Shown here: piece by piece, positions 52,098-59,905 of the stretch | Numbering within the stretch: position 1 is the first letter of the stretch | How the letters are laid out: the number at the start of each line of letters is the position of its first letter | Assembly (NCBI GenBank): GCA_039679855.1 | Contig: JBDKUE010000008.1 | Span: 1-64,000, forward strand | Reading direction: 5' to 3' | DNA: 64,000 bases | From: UBA5314 sp039679855 | GTDB taxonomy: Bacteria > Bacillota > Syntrophomonadia > Syntrophomonadales > Syntrophomonadaceae | Notes under the pieces: model-generated | What the model was told of the DNA's origin: nothing | What the model saw: only the letters and a program-made list of their open reading frames with translations | Databases searched by the model: none | Made by a program: the position numbers and the translations under genes

Positions 52098-53408
52098 TCA
52101 TTTCTTCAAAGTCTTTAATATGGACAGATAGGAATCGTCCTCCAGCCGCCTTCGGTTGCGGGGGTCTTCCACCAGGGAAGTCAGCACATCGTCAACCGTA
52201 ATATTTCCGATCAGACGATCCCGTTCGTCAACTACCGGCAAAGCCAGTAGACCGTATTTAACCGTATATTCCAGAACCTTGCCGTAATCGTCCTGTGCCG
52301 TAAGCCGCACCGTCTCGTTAACCAGATCGCCCAGCCTGGTGTCCAGGGGTGATACTACCAGATCCCTGAGAGGAACTACCCCGGTAAGGCAGTTGTCCTC
52401 ATCGACTATGAACAACTCGTTCCAGGTTTCAAAATCAGGCTGCTCCTCCTGAAGCTGCGTATAAACCTGTTTTACCGGCGTATCTTTATTGAAGACCAAA
52501 AATTCGGTAGTCATCAGTGAACCTGCCGTACCTTCCGGGTATTGCATAAGCCCCTCGAGTTCGGTGGCAAATTCGGGATCTATCAATTTCAGGATCGCGG
52601 CTCGCTTGCCGGCCGGCAGATCGCTTAAAACGTCAGCGGCATCATCCGGGGACATAGCCTCAATCAATACATAGGCCTGCTCGGCATTGAGGGATTCCAC
52701 CAGCTGGCTGCGTTCCTCCGCCTCCACCTCGGCCAGCGTATCGGCCGCCGTGTCGGTATCAAGGGAACTCAGCACCTCCATTTGCCGGCCGGTATCCAGG
52801 TTTTCAATGATATCGGCAATATCCGCCGGATGCATTTTGGCGATATATTCGGCCGGCACTACCAGCTCCAGATTGGCAGTGCGAGTGGTCAAGGGTTTAA
52901 AATGCTCCCAGATGAGAAGTTTTTCGGCAGCGTGGCGGGACAGCTTTTTTAATCCCATACGGCGCAGCATCCCCTTGAGGCCGATATCAACCGCTACCAG
53001 AGAGATGTTTATTTTCCCGTCAACGCTGCTCCAGCGAAGTTTTATATCATTGACCCGCACTACTTTGGCCCCACGGATATCTACGATCTGTTTATCCAAA
53101 AGCCAGCGATTCACAAATATTTCATTGTCAAAAACCTGGCGAACCTGATCCTGGCTTATGCGGCTCTTGAGATATATCGCCTGCCGGCCGAATTCGGCCA
53201 CCAGATCCAAGGGAACAATTTCCGTGCTCGAAGCCATTTTAATACCCACTACGTCCGGGTTGGCAGCCTCCCAGACCGCTACCAGATCTTTTACCTGGCC
53301 TACCTTATGACCATAGTTGTCATAGACCTTCCGTCCAATAAGTTCGCTGATATAGAATTCGTGGCTGGTGTCGCTGTATATCGCCTTATTCAAGATCTTC
53401 AGCATCAT
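52098..53408 (-). CDS. PRC-barrel/MgtE-N/CBS regulatory protein without a transport domain
   Basis: A 436-residue soluble protein: a PRC-barrel-like N-terminus (FYISELIGRKVYDNYGHKVGQVKDLV) and second unit (about 5-190), an MgtE_N superhelix (about 195-300; MHPADIADIIENLD, LNAEQAYVLIEAMSPDDAADVL) and a CBS pair (about 305-425; VPLRDLVVSP, GLLALPVVDERDRLIGNITVDDVL). These are the Mg2+-sensing parts of MgtE without its membrane pore. I infer that it gates or regulates the NRAMP-related transporter encoded 22 bp later. ATG 53408 has AGGGGGG upstream. Confidence 0.9.
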   Translation of the reverse strand: MMLKILNKAIYSDTSHEFYISELIGRKVYDNYGHKVGQVKDLVAVWEAANPDVVGIKMASSTEIVPLDLVAEFGRQAIYLKSRISQDQVRQVFDNEIFVNRWLLDKQIVDIRGAKVVRVNDIKLRWSSVDGKINISLVAVDIGLKGMLRRMGLKKLSRHAAEKLLIWEHFKPLTTRTANLELVVPAEYIAKMHPADIADIIENLDTGRQMEVLSSLDTDTAADTLAEVEAEERSQLVESLNAEQAYVLIEAMSPDDAADVLSDLPAGKRAAILKLIDPEFATELEGLMQYPEGTAGSLMTTEFLVFNKDTPVKQVYTQLQEEQPDFETWNELFIVDEDNCLTGVVPLRDLVVSPLDTRLGDLVNETVRLTAQDDYGKVLEYTVKYGLLALPVVDERDRLIGNITVDDVLTSLVEDPRNRRRLEDDSYLSILKTLKK

Positions 53409-53544
53409 TTATCCCCCCTATATCCGCAAGCCCAATCGTTTACACGACCGGAAAAGATCCATTACAACATTGTATGGAATGAAAACTTACCAGGTGAAAA
53501 TTCGCAATGGGTGAGAAGCACAAGTTGAGGTCGGGTCGAAAAGT

Positions 53545-53790
53545 AAAAAAGGACCTCCGAGTGAGGAGATCCTTTTCGTGCTAAACAATCCCGGTTTCGG
53601 GCGTGTTCGTACGGATACCAACTATCCTCTCTCGTCTGAGCTTTAACACTGTATAGCTAGGAGTTTCCTCCAGCCACATTAAGTAAAGCCTTAATCCGGC
53701 AGTACCTGTTCACCCGTTGGCGTCTCTCGACGTTTCGGGGCAGTGGCATATGTCTATATAGTAGCCTCACCTAACGAGGAAATATTTATT
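53545..53790 (-). promoter_or_regulatory. M-box (ykoK leader) magnesium riboswitch
   Basis: On the minus strand the leader has GTTAGGTGAGGCTAC, then CTGCCCCGAAACGTCGAGAG with ACGCCAACGGGT, the conserved core of the M-box. It ends in a terminator hairpin (AAAAGGATCTCC with GGAGGTCCTTTT, 53545-53576, T-run on the minus strand). High Mg2+ should favour termination and switch off the MgtE-N/CBS and NRAMP-related genes. Confidence 0.93.
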
Positions 53791-53799
53791 TGCATGTTG

Positions 53800-53829
53800 A
53801 TTATAGGCACTTTACGCTCAAATCGTCAA
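53800..53829 (-). promoter_or_regulatory. Promoter of the M-box operon
   Basis: TTGACG (53829-53824), 18-bp spacer, TATAAT (53805-53800), just before the M-box. Confidence 0.82.
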
Positions 53830-53953
53830 CAATAAACGCATGGGTTTCTTCTCTTATAAAGTAGATGTTCAAGCCTAATTTTTATGTAGAGCAGGCGCCA
53901 ACCACCAACCAAATCGCACCCGGCATCATTTCTATAAAGACTGCGATAAGTAT

Positions 53954-53983
53954 TTGCTTTTATTCACTTTAATATTTTATAAT
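53954..53983 (+). promoter_or_regulatory. Promoter of the cobalamin-riboswitch leader
   Basis: TTGCTT (53954-53959), 18-bp spacer, TATAAT (53978-53983), about 25 bp before the first riboswitch. Confidence 0.7.
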
Positions 53984-54008
53984 TTGAATACAGAATTGAA
54001 TAAGTTAG

Positions 54009-54213
54009 TACAGGTGCCTGCCTCTCATAAAGGAGGCGGGTGAAAAGGGAAGTCGGTGTAAATCCGGCACGGTCACGCCACTGTAAGGGGGATGACCCTC
54101 AAACCATGTCACTGGCATAAACTGCCGGGAAGACTTGAGGGTTTAGATGATCCCGAGTCAGGAAACCTGCCTGTTCTTAAGTCACCAGTCTAACCTACGG
54201 TTGATAGGGGGGT
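54009..54213 (+). promoter_or_regulatory. Cobalamin riboswitch 1
   Basis: Shows GGGAAGTCGGTGTAAATCCG, GCCACTGTAAGGGGG and the B12 box GAGTCAGGAAACCTGCCTG (54155-54173), all diagnostic of class-I cobalamin riboswitches. Helix P13 (CCTA at 54194-54197 with TAGG at 54205-54208) holds a loop suited to kiss L5 and includes the SD-like AGGGGGGTGAT. Two terminators follow. Confidence 0.95.
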
Positions 54214-54225
54214 GATTCAAGAGCC

Positions 54226-54348
54226 ATGCGGCGTTTGCCTATAGATGGTTCATTTACGAATATCTCTCCTTCCGTAGTCCGGAAGGAGTTTTTTGTTGCA
54301 GAGAGCCGTAGAGCCCCATCAGACATAATTTCTGATGGGGTTTTTTAA
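54226..54348 (+). CDS. Leader ORF of riboswitch 1 (40 residues)
   Basis: ATG 54226 lies 13 nt past the SD-like GGGGGG in riboswitch P13. The peptide begins MRRLPIDGSFTNISPSVVRK, runs through both terminator hairpins and stops at TAA 54346. The MRRLP start is shared with the ORF after riboswitch 2 through three synonymous codon differences, which hints at real coding. The ATG is also in a GAGCCAT/ATGGTTC stem, so an RNA-only reason for conservation is possible. Confidence 0.4.
   Translation: MRRLPIDGSFTNISPSVVRKEFFVAESRRAPSDIISDGVF
54266..54294 (+). terminator. Terminator 1 of riboswitch 1
   Basis: 9-bp perfect stem (54266-54274 with 54280-54288), then six T residues. Confidence 0.9.
54314..54346 (+). 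terminator. Terminator 2 of riboswitch 1
   Basis: 10-bp perfect stem (54314-54323 with 54331-54340), then six T residues. It comes only 20 bp after the first terminator. Confidence 0.9.
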
Positions 54349-54363
54349 ATCTCGCGAGTTTCA

Positions 54364-54580
54364 ACAGAATAAGTGGAACAGGTGTTTACCCTGAAAGAGG
54401 GTAAGTGAAAAGGGAAGCCGGTGCAAATCCGGCACGGTCGCGCCACTGTAAGGAGGATGGCCCTCAAACCATGTCACTGGCAGTAAAACCGCCGGGAAGA
54501 CTTGAGGGTGCAGATGATAACGAGTCAGGAGACCTGCCTGTTCCAAGTCACCGGTCAAACCTACGGTTGATAGGGGGGTG
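54364..54580 (+). promoter_or_regulatory. Cobalamin riboswitch 2
   Basis: Has the same core as riboswitch 1 (GGGAAGCCGGTGCAAATCCG, GCGCCACTGTAAGGAGG, B12 box GAGTCAGGAGACCTGCCTG at 54522-54540) and P13 CCTA...TAGG with AGGGGGGTGAT. It lies head-to-tail behind the first, with no gene between. Confidence 0.95.
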
Positions 54581-54591
54581 ATGGGAGAACC

Positions 54592-54678
54592 ATGCGTCGG
54601 CTGCCTGGTTCAATAATGATTATCACTCCTTCCGTAGTTTCGGAAGGAGTTCTATTTTTTTTAGTCTCTTATTATTAA
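54592..54678 (+). CDS. Leader ORF of riboswitch 2 (28 residues)
   Basis: ATG 54592; peptide MRRLPGSIMIITPSVVSEGV then LFFLVSYY, crossing the terminator and stopping at TAA 54676. A GGGAG lies 4 nt upstream and the P13 SD-like run 13 nt upstream. Its start is in a GAACCA/TGGTTC stem. It is related to the leader ORF of riboswitch 1. Confidence 0.4.
   Translation: MRRLPGSIMIITPSVVSEGVLFFLVSYY
54625..54662 (+). terminator. Terminator of riboswitch 2
   Basis: 10-bp perfect stem (54625-54634 with 54641-54650) and a TCTATTTTTTTT tail. Confidence 0.92.
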
Positions 54679-54685
54679 AACCTAA

Positions 54686-54735
54686 TATGGTTGGAAAGGT
54701 GCTTACCCTCGGGAGGGCAAGCAAAAAGTAAATCG
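54686..54735 (+). pseudogene. Truncated third cobalamin riboswitch
   Basis: GGTTGGAAAGGTGCTTACCC, then TCGGGAGGGCAAGCAAAAAG, resembles the first 50 nt of riboswitch 2 (GTGGAACAGGTGTTTACCCT ... AAGTGAAAAGG). The P3-P6 core and B12 box are absent, so it cannot bind cobalamin as a whole. Confidence 0.6.
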
Positions 54736-54803
54736 TTCAGCTTAGATGGTGATTAGAAGTGATATGAATGCCGTCTGACGGGTGGCGCAAGAGGAGGCAG
54801 AAT

Positions 54804-54842
54804 TTGTATCAAAGAATGTTGGCGGGAAGTGACTGCAGGTGA
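54804..54842 (+). CDS. Possible 12-residue coupled leader peptide
   Basis: A strong GAGGAGG (54791-54797) lies 6 nt before TTG 54804; the frame (YQRMLAGSDCR after the start) ends in TGA overlapping the GTG of the ABC ATPase (GTGA). The ATPase has a weak ribosome site of its own, so coupling is plausible. Confidence 0.35.
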   Translation: MYQRMLAGSDCR

Positions 54843-55678
54843 TTGAAATATGCGGACTTTGCAAGAGCTATGGTCAAATCAAGGCCCTGGACCACTTGAG
54901 TCTTACGATAAACCAGGGAGAAGTCTTTGGATTATTGGGTCCCAACGGTGCTGGTAAAACAACCACCTTTCGCCTTCTTACCACCCTGGCCAGGCCGACC
55001 GCGGGTAAGGTTTTCATAAGCGGCCAGGAGGTTAACCGCCATTCAGTAAAGGTGAAAAAGGAGTTTGGGGTTGTGCCCCAGCAGTTAACCCTGGACTCAG
55101 ACCTGACCGCCCGGGAAAACCTGGTGCTGCACGGAATGCTGCACAAGATCCCGGGCCGGGAAATGAGCATCCGGATAAGAGAACTCCTTGCTTTGGTAGA
55201 GCTGGAAAATCGCTCCCAAAGCCCGGTGAATGAGTTCTCCGGGGGGATGAAAAGGCGTTTGATGATTGCCCGGGCCATGATGCAGAGGCCGAGCATCCTC
55301 TTTCTGGATGAACCTACGGCGGGGCTTGATCCCCAGGTACGACGACAGATCTGGGATCTACTCAGGCGTCTCAACATTCAGGGTGTCACGGTTCTTTTAA
55401 CCACGCATTACATAGAGGAAGCCGAACAGATATGCAGCCGGGTTGGCATTCTCAATCAGGGAAAATTGATTGCTTTGGGCACACCTGACGAATTGAAAGC
55501 GAAAGTGGGCAAAGTGGTCGTGGAGGTCCCCAATCAATGCGGCACAGAATACCGCGTATTTGAAAACCGGGAAGCCGCCGCCAGGTACATCGCTGAATTG
55601 GACCGTGATGCCCTGGTCAGGGAAAGCAGTCTGGAAGACGTTTTTATAGAATTGACAGGCCGAAAAGTGGGTGAATGA
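54839..55678 (+). CDS. ABC transporter ATP-binding protein (DrrA/CcmA type)
   Basis: A 279-residue ATPase that drives export by the permease encoded next. Walker A GPNGAGKTTT, Q-loop VPQQLTL, signature FSGGMKRR, Walker B ILFLDEPTAGLDP and switch TTHYIEEAE are all intact. The C-terminal extension (VVVEVPNQCGTEYRVF) is typical of DrrA-like proteins. Start GTG 54839. It heads the cobalamin-riboswitch operon, suggesting corrinoid-related export or repair, but the family exports many lipids and drugs. Confidence 0.93.
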   Translation: MIEICGLCKSYGQIKALDHLSLTINQGEVFGLLGPNGAGKTTTFRLLTTLARPTAGKVFISGQEVNRHSVKVKKEFGVVPQQLTLDSDLTARENLVLHGMLHKIPGREMSIRIRELLALVELENRSQSPVNEFSGGMKRRLMIARAMMQRPSILFLDEPTAGLDPQVRRQIWDLLRRLNIQGVTVLLTTHYIEEAEQICSRVGILNQGKLIALGTPDELKAKVGKVVVEVPNQCGTEYRVFENREAAARYIAELDRDALVRESSLEDVFIELTGRKVGE

Positions 55679-55679
55679 G

Positions 55680-56414
55680 ATGTTCGGAGCCTATACGGTT
55701 TTTTACCGGGAAATGATGCTTTTACGTAAAAAACTACCGGGATTTTTTGCCGGGAGCATAGTCGGCCCCCTGCTTTACTTAATGGCTTTTGGATGGAGCC
55801 TGGGCAGAAACATCCAGTTGGGAGGGGTGACTTACCTTGATTTTGTGGTGCCGGGAATTTTGGCCGTGAGCGCCATGAATGGCAGCTATAATGCGACCGG
55901 CGCTTCTCTCAACATCAGCCGGCTTTACCACCGGTCATTCGAGGAATTCCTGGTTGCCCCCATCGGGGTCTGGTCCATTGTCCTGGGCAATGTACTGGGC
56001 GGATGTATGCGCGGACTGTTTTCATCCGCAGTTATTTTAATCATGTCCTACCTTTTTGGCGCCCACCTGCAGTGCAATTTATATTTTATAATAACCCTGT
56101 TTCTCACCTGCTTTTTATTCGCTTCCCTGGGTGTGGTAGCCGCAATGGTGGTAAACTCCCACGAAGAGATGGCGAATTTTGGCACCTTTGTGATCCTGCC
56201 TATGAGTTTCCTATGCGGGACCTTCTTCCAGTTGGATGTTCTTCCTCCGATTGCTTCCAACATAATCATGCTTCTCCCGCTAACTCATTCAGCGATCGCG
56301 CTTCGGGCGATTGCCCTGGGTGCCGGGTTTCCTTTAACATCTTTTCTAATTGTCACGGTTTACAGTATTGTTCTGTTTGGGTTTGGAATCTGGGTTACCT
56401 ACAGAGTGGAGTAG
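55680..56414 (+). CDS. ABC-2 type permease
   Basis: A 244-residue membrane protein with six helices of the ABC-2 family (KLPGFFAGSIVGPLLYLMAFGW, DFVVPGILAVSAM, a RSFEEFLVAPIG coupling helix, and later FATLG-like FASLGVVAAMVV and FVILPMSFLCGTFF). It pairs with the ATPase just upstream. ATG 55680 lies one base past the ATPase stop, with GGTGA 5 nt upstream; a GTG at 55671 is an alternative. Forms an export pump of unknown substrate. Confidence 0.9.
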   Translation: MFGAYTVFYREMMLLRKKLPGFFAGSIVGPLLYLMAFGWSLGRNIQLGGVTYLDFVVPGILAVSAMNGSYNATGASLNISRLYHRSFEEFLVAPIGVWSIVLGNVLGGCMRGLFSSAVILIMSYLFGAHLQCNLYFIITLFLTCFLFASLGVVAAMVVNSHEEMANFGTFVILPMSFLCGTFFQLDVLPPIASNIIMLLPLTHSAIALRAIALGAGFPLTSFLIVTVYSIVLFGFGIWVTYRVE

Positions 56415-56459
56415 TTGACGCAATACTACCAGGCCGGGTTTATAGGAGGATCTTAAGAA

Positions 56460-58190
56460 ATGGAAATAGTCGATTCAAAAGTATCTATAATTGAAAAAAT
56501 CGATAAACCAAATACGGTAAAAGTGGCTCTTGTTCACGCTTCTATCGCCTGGAATGATAGGGAATATAATCTGAGCCGCTTATTGGAATTGAACGAGAAA
56601 GCCGCCCAGGCGGGGGCCGGGATCATTGTCAACCCGGAACTGGCATTGTCGGGGTACTCGTTTTCAGGAAAAAGTGAGATTGAACACCTGGCAGAAGCGA
56701 TTCCCGGCCCGGCCACTGATAAATTCGGTAGGCTGGCTCGGAAACATAAAGCCTATATCGCGTTCGGGCTGCCTGAAATAGACCGGGAGACCGGTGTTGT
56801 TTATAATGCGGGGGTCTTGATCGGTCCTGAAGGGACGGTTTTGGGGCAGGCCCGGAAACTTGCCCCTGCCTATAAGGAAAATCGCTGGTCAGCCCGGGGA
56901 AACCTGCCCGTCCTGGTCTGTTCGACAGTGTATGGAAAAATGGGGCTGATCATCTGCTCTGATGCATTCTGGTATCAGCCTGCCAGACTGGCAGCTCTGA
57001 ATGGGGCGCGCTTGCTGCTGGTGCTGGCCAACTGGCCTCCCCAGGGTCATCCCCCCGACCACTTTTGGCGGGCGCGGGCACTGGAGAACGGAATATACGT
57101 ATTGGCCTGCAACCGAACCGGGATTGACAAGTCCCTGGATTGCACCCAGGCCCAATCATTCATCATCAACCCTGAAGGTATCGTTGAGACACAGGTAAGT
57201 TCGCCAGAGGATAAAGTTGTTTACGGGGATTTATCAATACCGGCCGGTCAGGTATTGTTCTCAAGCAAGGTCCAGGACCGATTAGCGGCCCGCCGGCCCC
57301 ATTTCTATACCGACATCGCCCTTGATCCATATTCGTCACACGTCGAAACGGATAATCTGCTCGAACTTCCCCCAGCGGATCCGTTCACAGCGGCATCCTT
57401 GCAGTTTCGGCCCCTGCCGCTTAGTCCGGCAGAAAATAGGGAGCAGATGTTGGCCATGATTGATAAGGCGTGTATGGCGGCCGCAGACTACAGGCCGGGG
57501 CTAAGGCTCCTGGTGTTCCCCGAACTGGCGACCGCCGGCCTGATCAAGAACCGGGATGAAGCCTGGCGGGCAGCCGAGGAAATTCCCGGTCCGACTGTAG
57601 AAGCGATAGAGCGCAAAGCCAGGGAAAGAGATGTCTACATTATTTTTGGAATGGCTGAACGGGAAAATGAATCATACTACAATACCACCGTACTCATTGG
57701 ACCCAAGGGATTGTTGGGCAAGTACCGCAAAGTCCATTTATCCCAATCGGACCGCAGCTGGGCATGCGCCGGGGAAAACGGTTTTTTCAGCTACGACCTG
57801 CCCTTTGCGAGGGTTGGCTTATTAATGGGAACCGATCTGCTGGTTCCTGAATGCATGCACGCCCTGGCCAAAAGAGGCACGGACCTGGTCTGCGCTCCCT
57901 CCCTGTGGATGGAAAGGCAGAACCGCTATCTGTGGGAGGCCCGTATGGTGGAAATGCAGGTACATCTGGTGGTATCCAACCAGTGGGGAGGAGAGACGGC
58001 CTCGTCTTTCCCCGGGGGGAGTGCTATCTACAGTTTTCACCGGTATCCAGAAAAAAGAATGCAGGTTACCGCAGCCGAGGATGAGGACGATATACAGCTT
58101 TTATGCCTGGACCCGAAAGATGCAAGGCAAAAGAGATTCCTGGAATTGGCGAGTTATGATCCTTTGCTTATAGAGTCGTCAAATTATTGA
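56460..58190 (+). CDS. Two-domain nitrilase-superfamily protein, second active site degenerate
   Basis: A 576-residue fusion of two carbon-nitrogen hydrolase domains (usual length about 270 each). Domain 1 has the full triad: E60 (NPELAL), K133 (ARKLAP) and C166 (IICSDAF). Domain 2 keeps E355 (FPELAT) and K424 (YRKVHL), but the Cys is replaced by Gly457 (LLMGTDLL), so it should be inactive and may be regulatory or structural. GGAGG precedes ATG 56460. In a cobalamin-controlled operon the amidase could act on corrinoid side-chain amides or another nitrogen compound. That link is inference. Confidence 0.88.
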   Translation: MEIVDSKVSIIEKIDKPNTVKVALVHASIAWNDREYNLSRLLELNEKAAQAGAGIIVNPELALSGYSFSGKSEIEHLAEAIPGPATDKFGRLARKHKAYIAFGLPEIDRETGVVYNAGVLIGPEGTVLGQARKLAPAYKENRWSARGNLPVLVCSTVYGKMGLIICSDAFWYQPARLAALNGARLLLVLANWPPQGHPPDHFWRARALENGIYVLACNRTGIDKSLDCTQAQSFIINPEGIVETQVSSPEDKVVYGDLSIPAGQVLFSSKVQDRLAARRPHFYTDIALDPYSSHVETDNLLELPPADPFTAASLQFRPLPLSPAENREQMLAMIDKACMAAADYRPGLRLLVFPELATAGLIKNRDEAWRAAEEIPGPTVEAIERKARERDVYIIFGMAERENESYYNTTVLIGPKGLLGKYRKVHLSQSDRSWACAGENGFFSYDLPFARVGLLMGTDLLVPECMHALAKRGTDLVCAPSLWMERQNRYLWEARMVEMQVHLVVSNQWGGETASSFPGGSAIYSFHRYPEKRMQVTAAEDEDDIQLLCLDPKDARQKRFLELASYDPLLIESSNY

Positions 58191-58205
58191 TAGGGGGAGA
58201 TTGTT

Positions 58206-59216
58206 TTGTCGGTAGTAAAGAGAAAACTAACGGTTTTAACCCTGGTCGGAGTGCTGGTGATAACAGCTGCACTATCGCCTTTTATGCCGCCGGTGGGAAC
58301 CGCTCGTGCTGATAGCGTCAGCCTGGCGGAGTTATCAGCCAGGGCGGTAGAGTTGCTGCACCGGGACTTTCAAACCAATGGGGCGCGCAATAGTGATATG
58401 GGGGTGGGTACCTACGCTTTCTACATCCTGAAAACAGCAAAAGTAGATACCAGCGGCTGGCGTCATTCGGGCATTTCCCTCCAGGACGCAGTAATAAAAC
58501 TGGTTAAACAGGATATTGATCACCCGGCTGATGTTTCGGCCAAGCAACTCGCTCAGGATCTGCTGGCAATGAAAACTATCCAACGCTCCGACCTGGCTGA
58601 CCAGATTCTGAAGATATTGCAGAAAAGACATAACAAATCCGGTTTTGATGGCAACATATTCAGCAACTATGCCGCTTACGACTTTTTGGGCAGGGGCGAG
58701 TATCTGGAAACTGTGGAAACTTCCACAACTAGAGCGTACCTGTTGGCTCAAATAGCCCGGGGATCAGATGGCAGTTTTTACGGTTGGGGATCCTACAAAT
58801 GGAAGGGAAAAGTTGACCCTGGCATAATGTCGACCTGCCAGGCTGTAAGGGCTTTGTCGGTTTTGGATTCCCAGAAGAACGACCCTGAGGTGCAGGCGGC
58901 CATACAGCAGGGTTTAACTCTGCTGTCCAGGTATCAGCAGAGTGACGGAGGCTTTTTTGCGGGGATGGATGACCCGGCGATTGACAGCGCCGAGATAATC
59001 ATAACCCTTAAAAAGCTTGGGCTGAAGCCCGACCTTTGGGTCAGTGGCTCGGTTAAGACCGCCGTAGATTATATGAGGCAGAAAGTTTTAAATACTAACG
59101 GCAGCCTGGGGGGATGCCAGAACATTATGGACGCCATCTGGGTGTTGGACGCCTGCACCGTACTCACTTCCCAGACTACAGCTCCACCGGCGGGAACTGG
59201 CAAGTTGAAGCATTAG
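58206..59216 (+). CDS. Secreted alpha/alpha-barrel protein (prenyltransferase/squalene-cyclase-like repeats), transcobalamin-barrel-like
   Basis: A 336-residue exported protein. A signal peptide (KRKLTVLTLVGVLVITAALSP ... ARA) is followed by helical hairpin repeats with the QxxDGxF motifs of the alpha6/alpha6 toroid (ARGSDGSFYGWGSY, YQQSDGGFFAGMDDPAIDSAE). The same toroid fold makes the large domain of animal transcobalamin and intrinsic factor. No prenyltransferase or cyclase catalytic motif is seen. TTG 58206 follows AGGGGGAG. It lies 28 bp before a DUF4430 protein, making a split two-part binder. Confidence 0.8.
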   Translation: MSVVKRKLTVLTLVGVLVITAALSPFMPPVGTARADSVSLAELSARAVELLHRDFQTNGARNSDMGVGTYAFYILKTAKVDTSGWRHSGISLQDAVIKLVKQDIDHPADVSAKQLAQDLLAMKTIQRSDLADQILKILQKRHNKSGFDGNIFSNYAAYDFLGRGEYLETVETSTTRAYLLAQIARGSDGSFYGWGSYKWKGKVDPGIMSTCQAVRALSVLDSQKNDPEVQAAIQQGLTLLSRYQQSDGGFFAGMDDPAIDSAEIIITLKKLGLKPDLWVSGSVKTAVDYMRQKVLNTNGSLGGCQNIMDAIWVLDACTVLTSQTTAPPAGTGKLKH

Positions 59217-59243
59217 AGCCGGCTGCAGTAAGGAGGACAAAGA

Positions 59244-59885
59244 ATGAATAAAAAGAGGGCCTTTTATCTTCTGGCTTTGCTATTGATTCTCGCAGCGATC
59301 ATCGTGCCGACCGTTGTGGATTCGAACCATAGCGGTTCAGGACAATTGGCCAAAACTGATACGTCTGTGGGCGTAACCGGGGACACACCGGCGCCGGAAA
59401 AAGCAATCGCGGTCGAGGATAAGGCAGCTACCCAAAGCCCCGCCGCTACAAGTGAAACAAAATATCAGACGGAGCAAACGGAATCAGCCCCTGAGGCCCC
59501 GGTCAAGGCGGATAGTCCTGTACAGAATCCGCCAGAACAGCCCGGGTGCAGGGTGTATATAGCCGTGGTGGGTCTAAAGGGCGAGATATTGTATCCCCCG
59601 GCAGCGGTAAATGTGACTCCCGGCAATCGGTGGGGGATCACTGCCCTGGGGGCCTTGGATGCTACCGGCCTTTCTTACGGTATGAAACCTATGTGGCCGG
59701 ACTTTGTGGACTCCATTGGCGGGCAGGCCTGCAAGGGGGTTTCGGGGTGGATGTACATGGTCAACGGCGAGATACCAATGCACCTGGCCGACAAGCATCC
59801 GGTCAAAGATGGAGATAAGGTGATCTGGTGGTTCAGCGAGAGCATGGACCAGGAGCCGCCTTCATGGGATAAGTTAAAGAAATAA
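59244..59885 (+). CDS. Anchored DUF4430 (transcobalamin C-terminal-like) protein
   Basis: A 213-residue protein. An N-terminal signal/anchor helix (FYLLALLLILAAIIVPTVV), a Thr/Glu/Ala/Pro linker of about 75 residues, then a DUF4430 domain (about 100-205; WGITALGALDATGLSY, GVSGWMYMVNGEIPMHLADKHPVKDGDKVIWWF). Pfam/InterPro describe this as the transcobalamin-like C-terminal domain. Here it should sit at the cell surface and complete the barrel protein upstream. ATG 59244 follows AAGGAGGACAAAGA. A fused version is at 62204. Confidence 0.85.
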   Translation: MNKKRAFYLLALLLILAAIIVPTVVDSNHSGSGQLAKTDTSVGVTGDTPAPEKAIAVEDKAATQSPAATSETKYQTEQTESAPEAPVKADSPVQNPPEQPGCRVYIAVVGLKGEILYPPAAVNVTPGNRWGITALGALDATGLSYGMKPMWPDFVDSIGGQACKGVSGWMYMVNGEIPMHLADKHPVKDGDKVIWWFSESMDQEPPSWDKLKK

Positions 59886-59905
59886 CTTTATTCGGGGGTG
59901 TGTTT

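Noticed and set aside
58206..59216. Prenyltransferase or squalene cyclase enzyme
   Set aside because: It has a signal peptide, lacks the catalytic DxDD-type motif, and the context is cobalamin-related.
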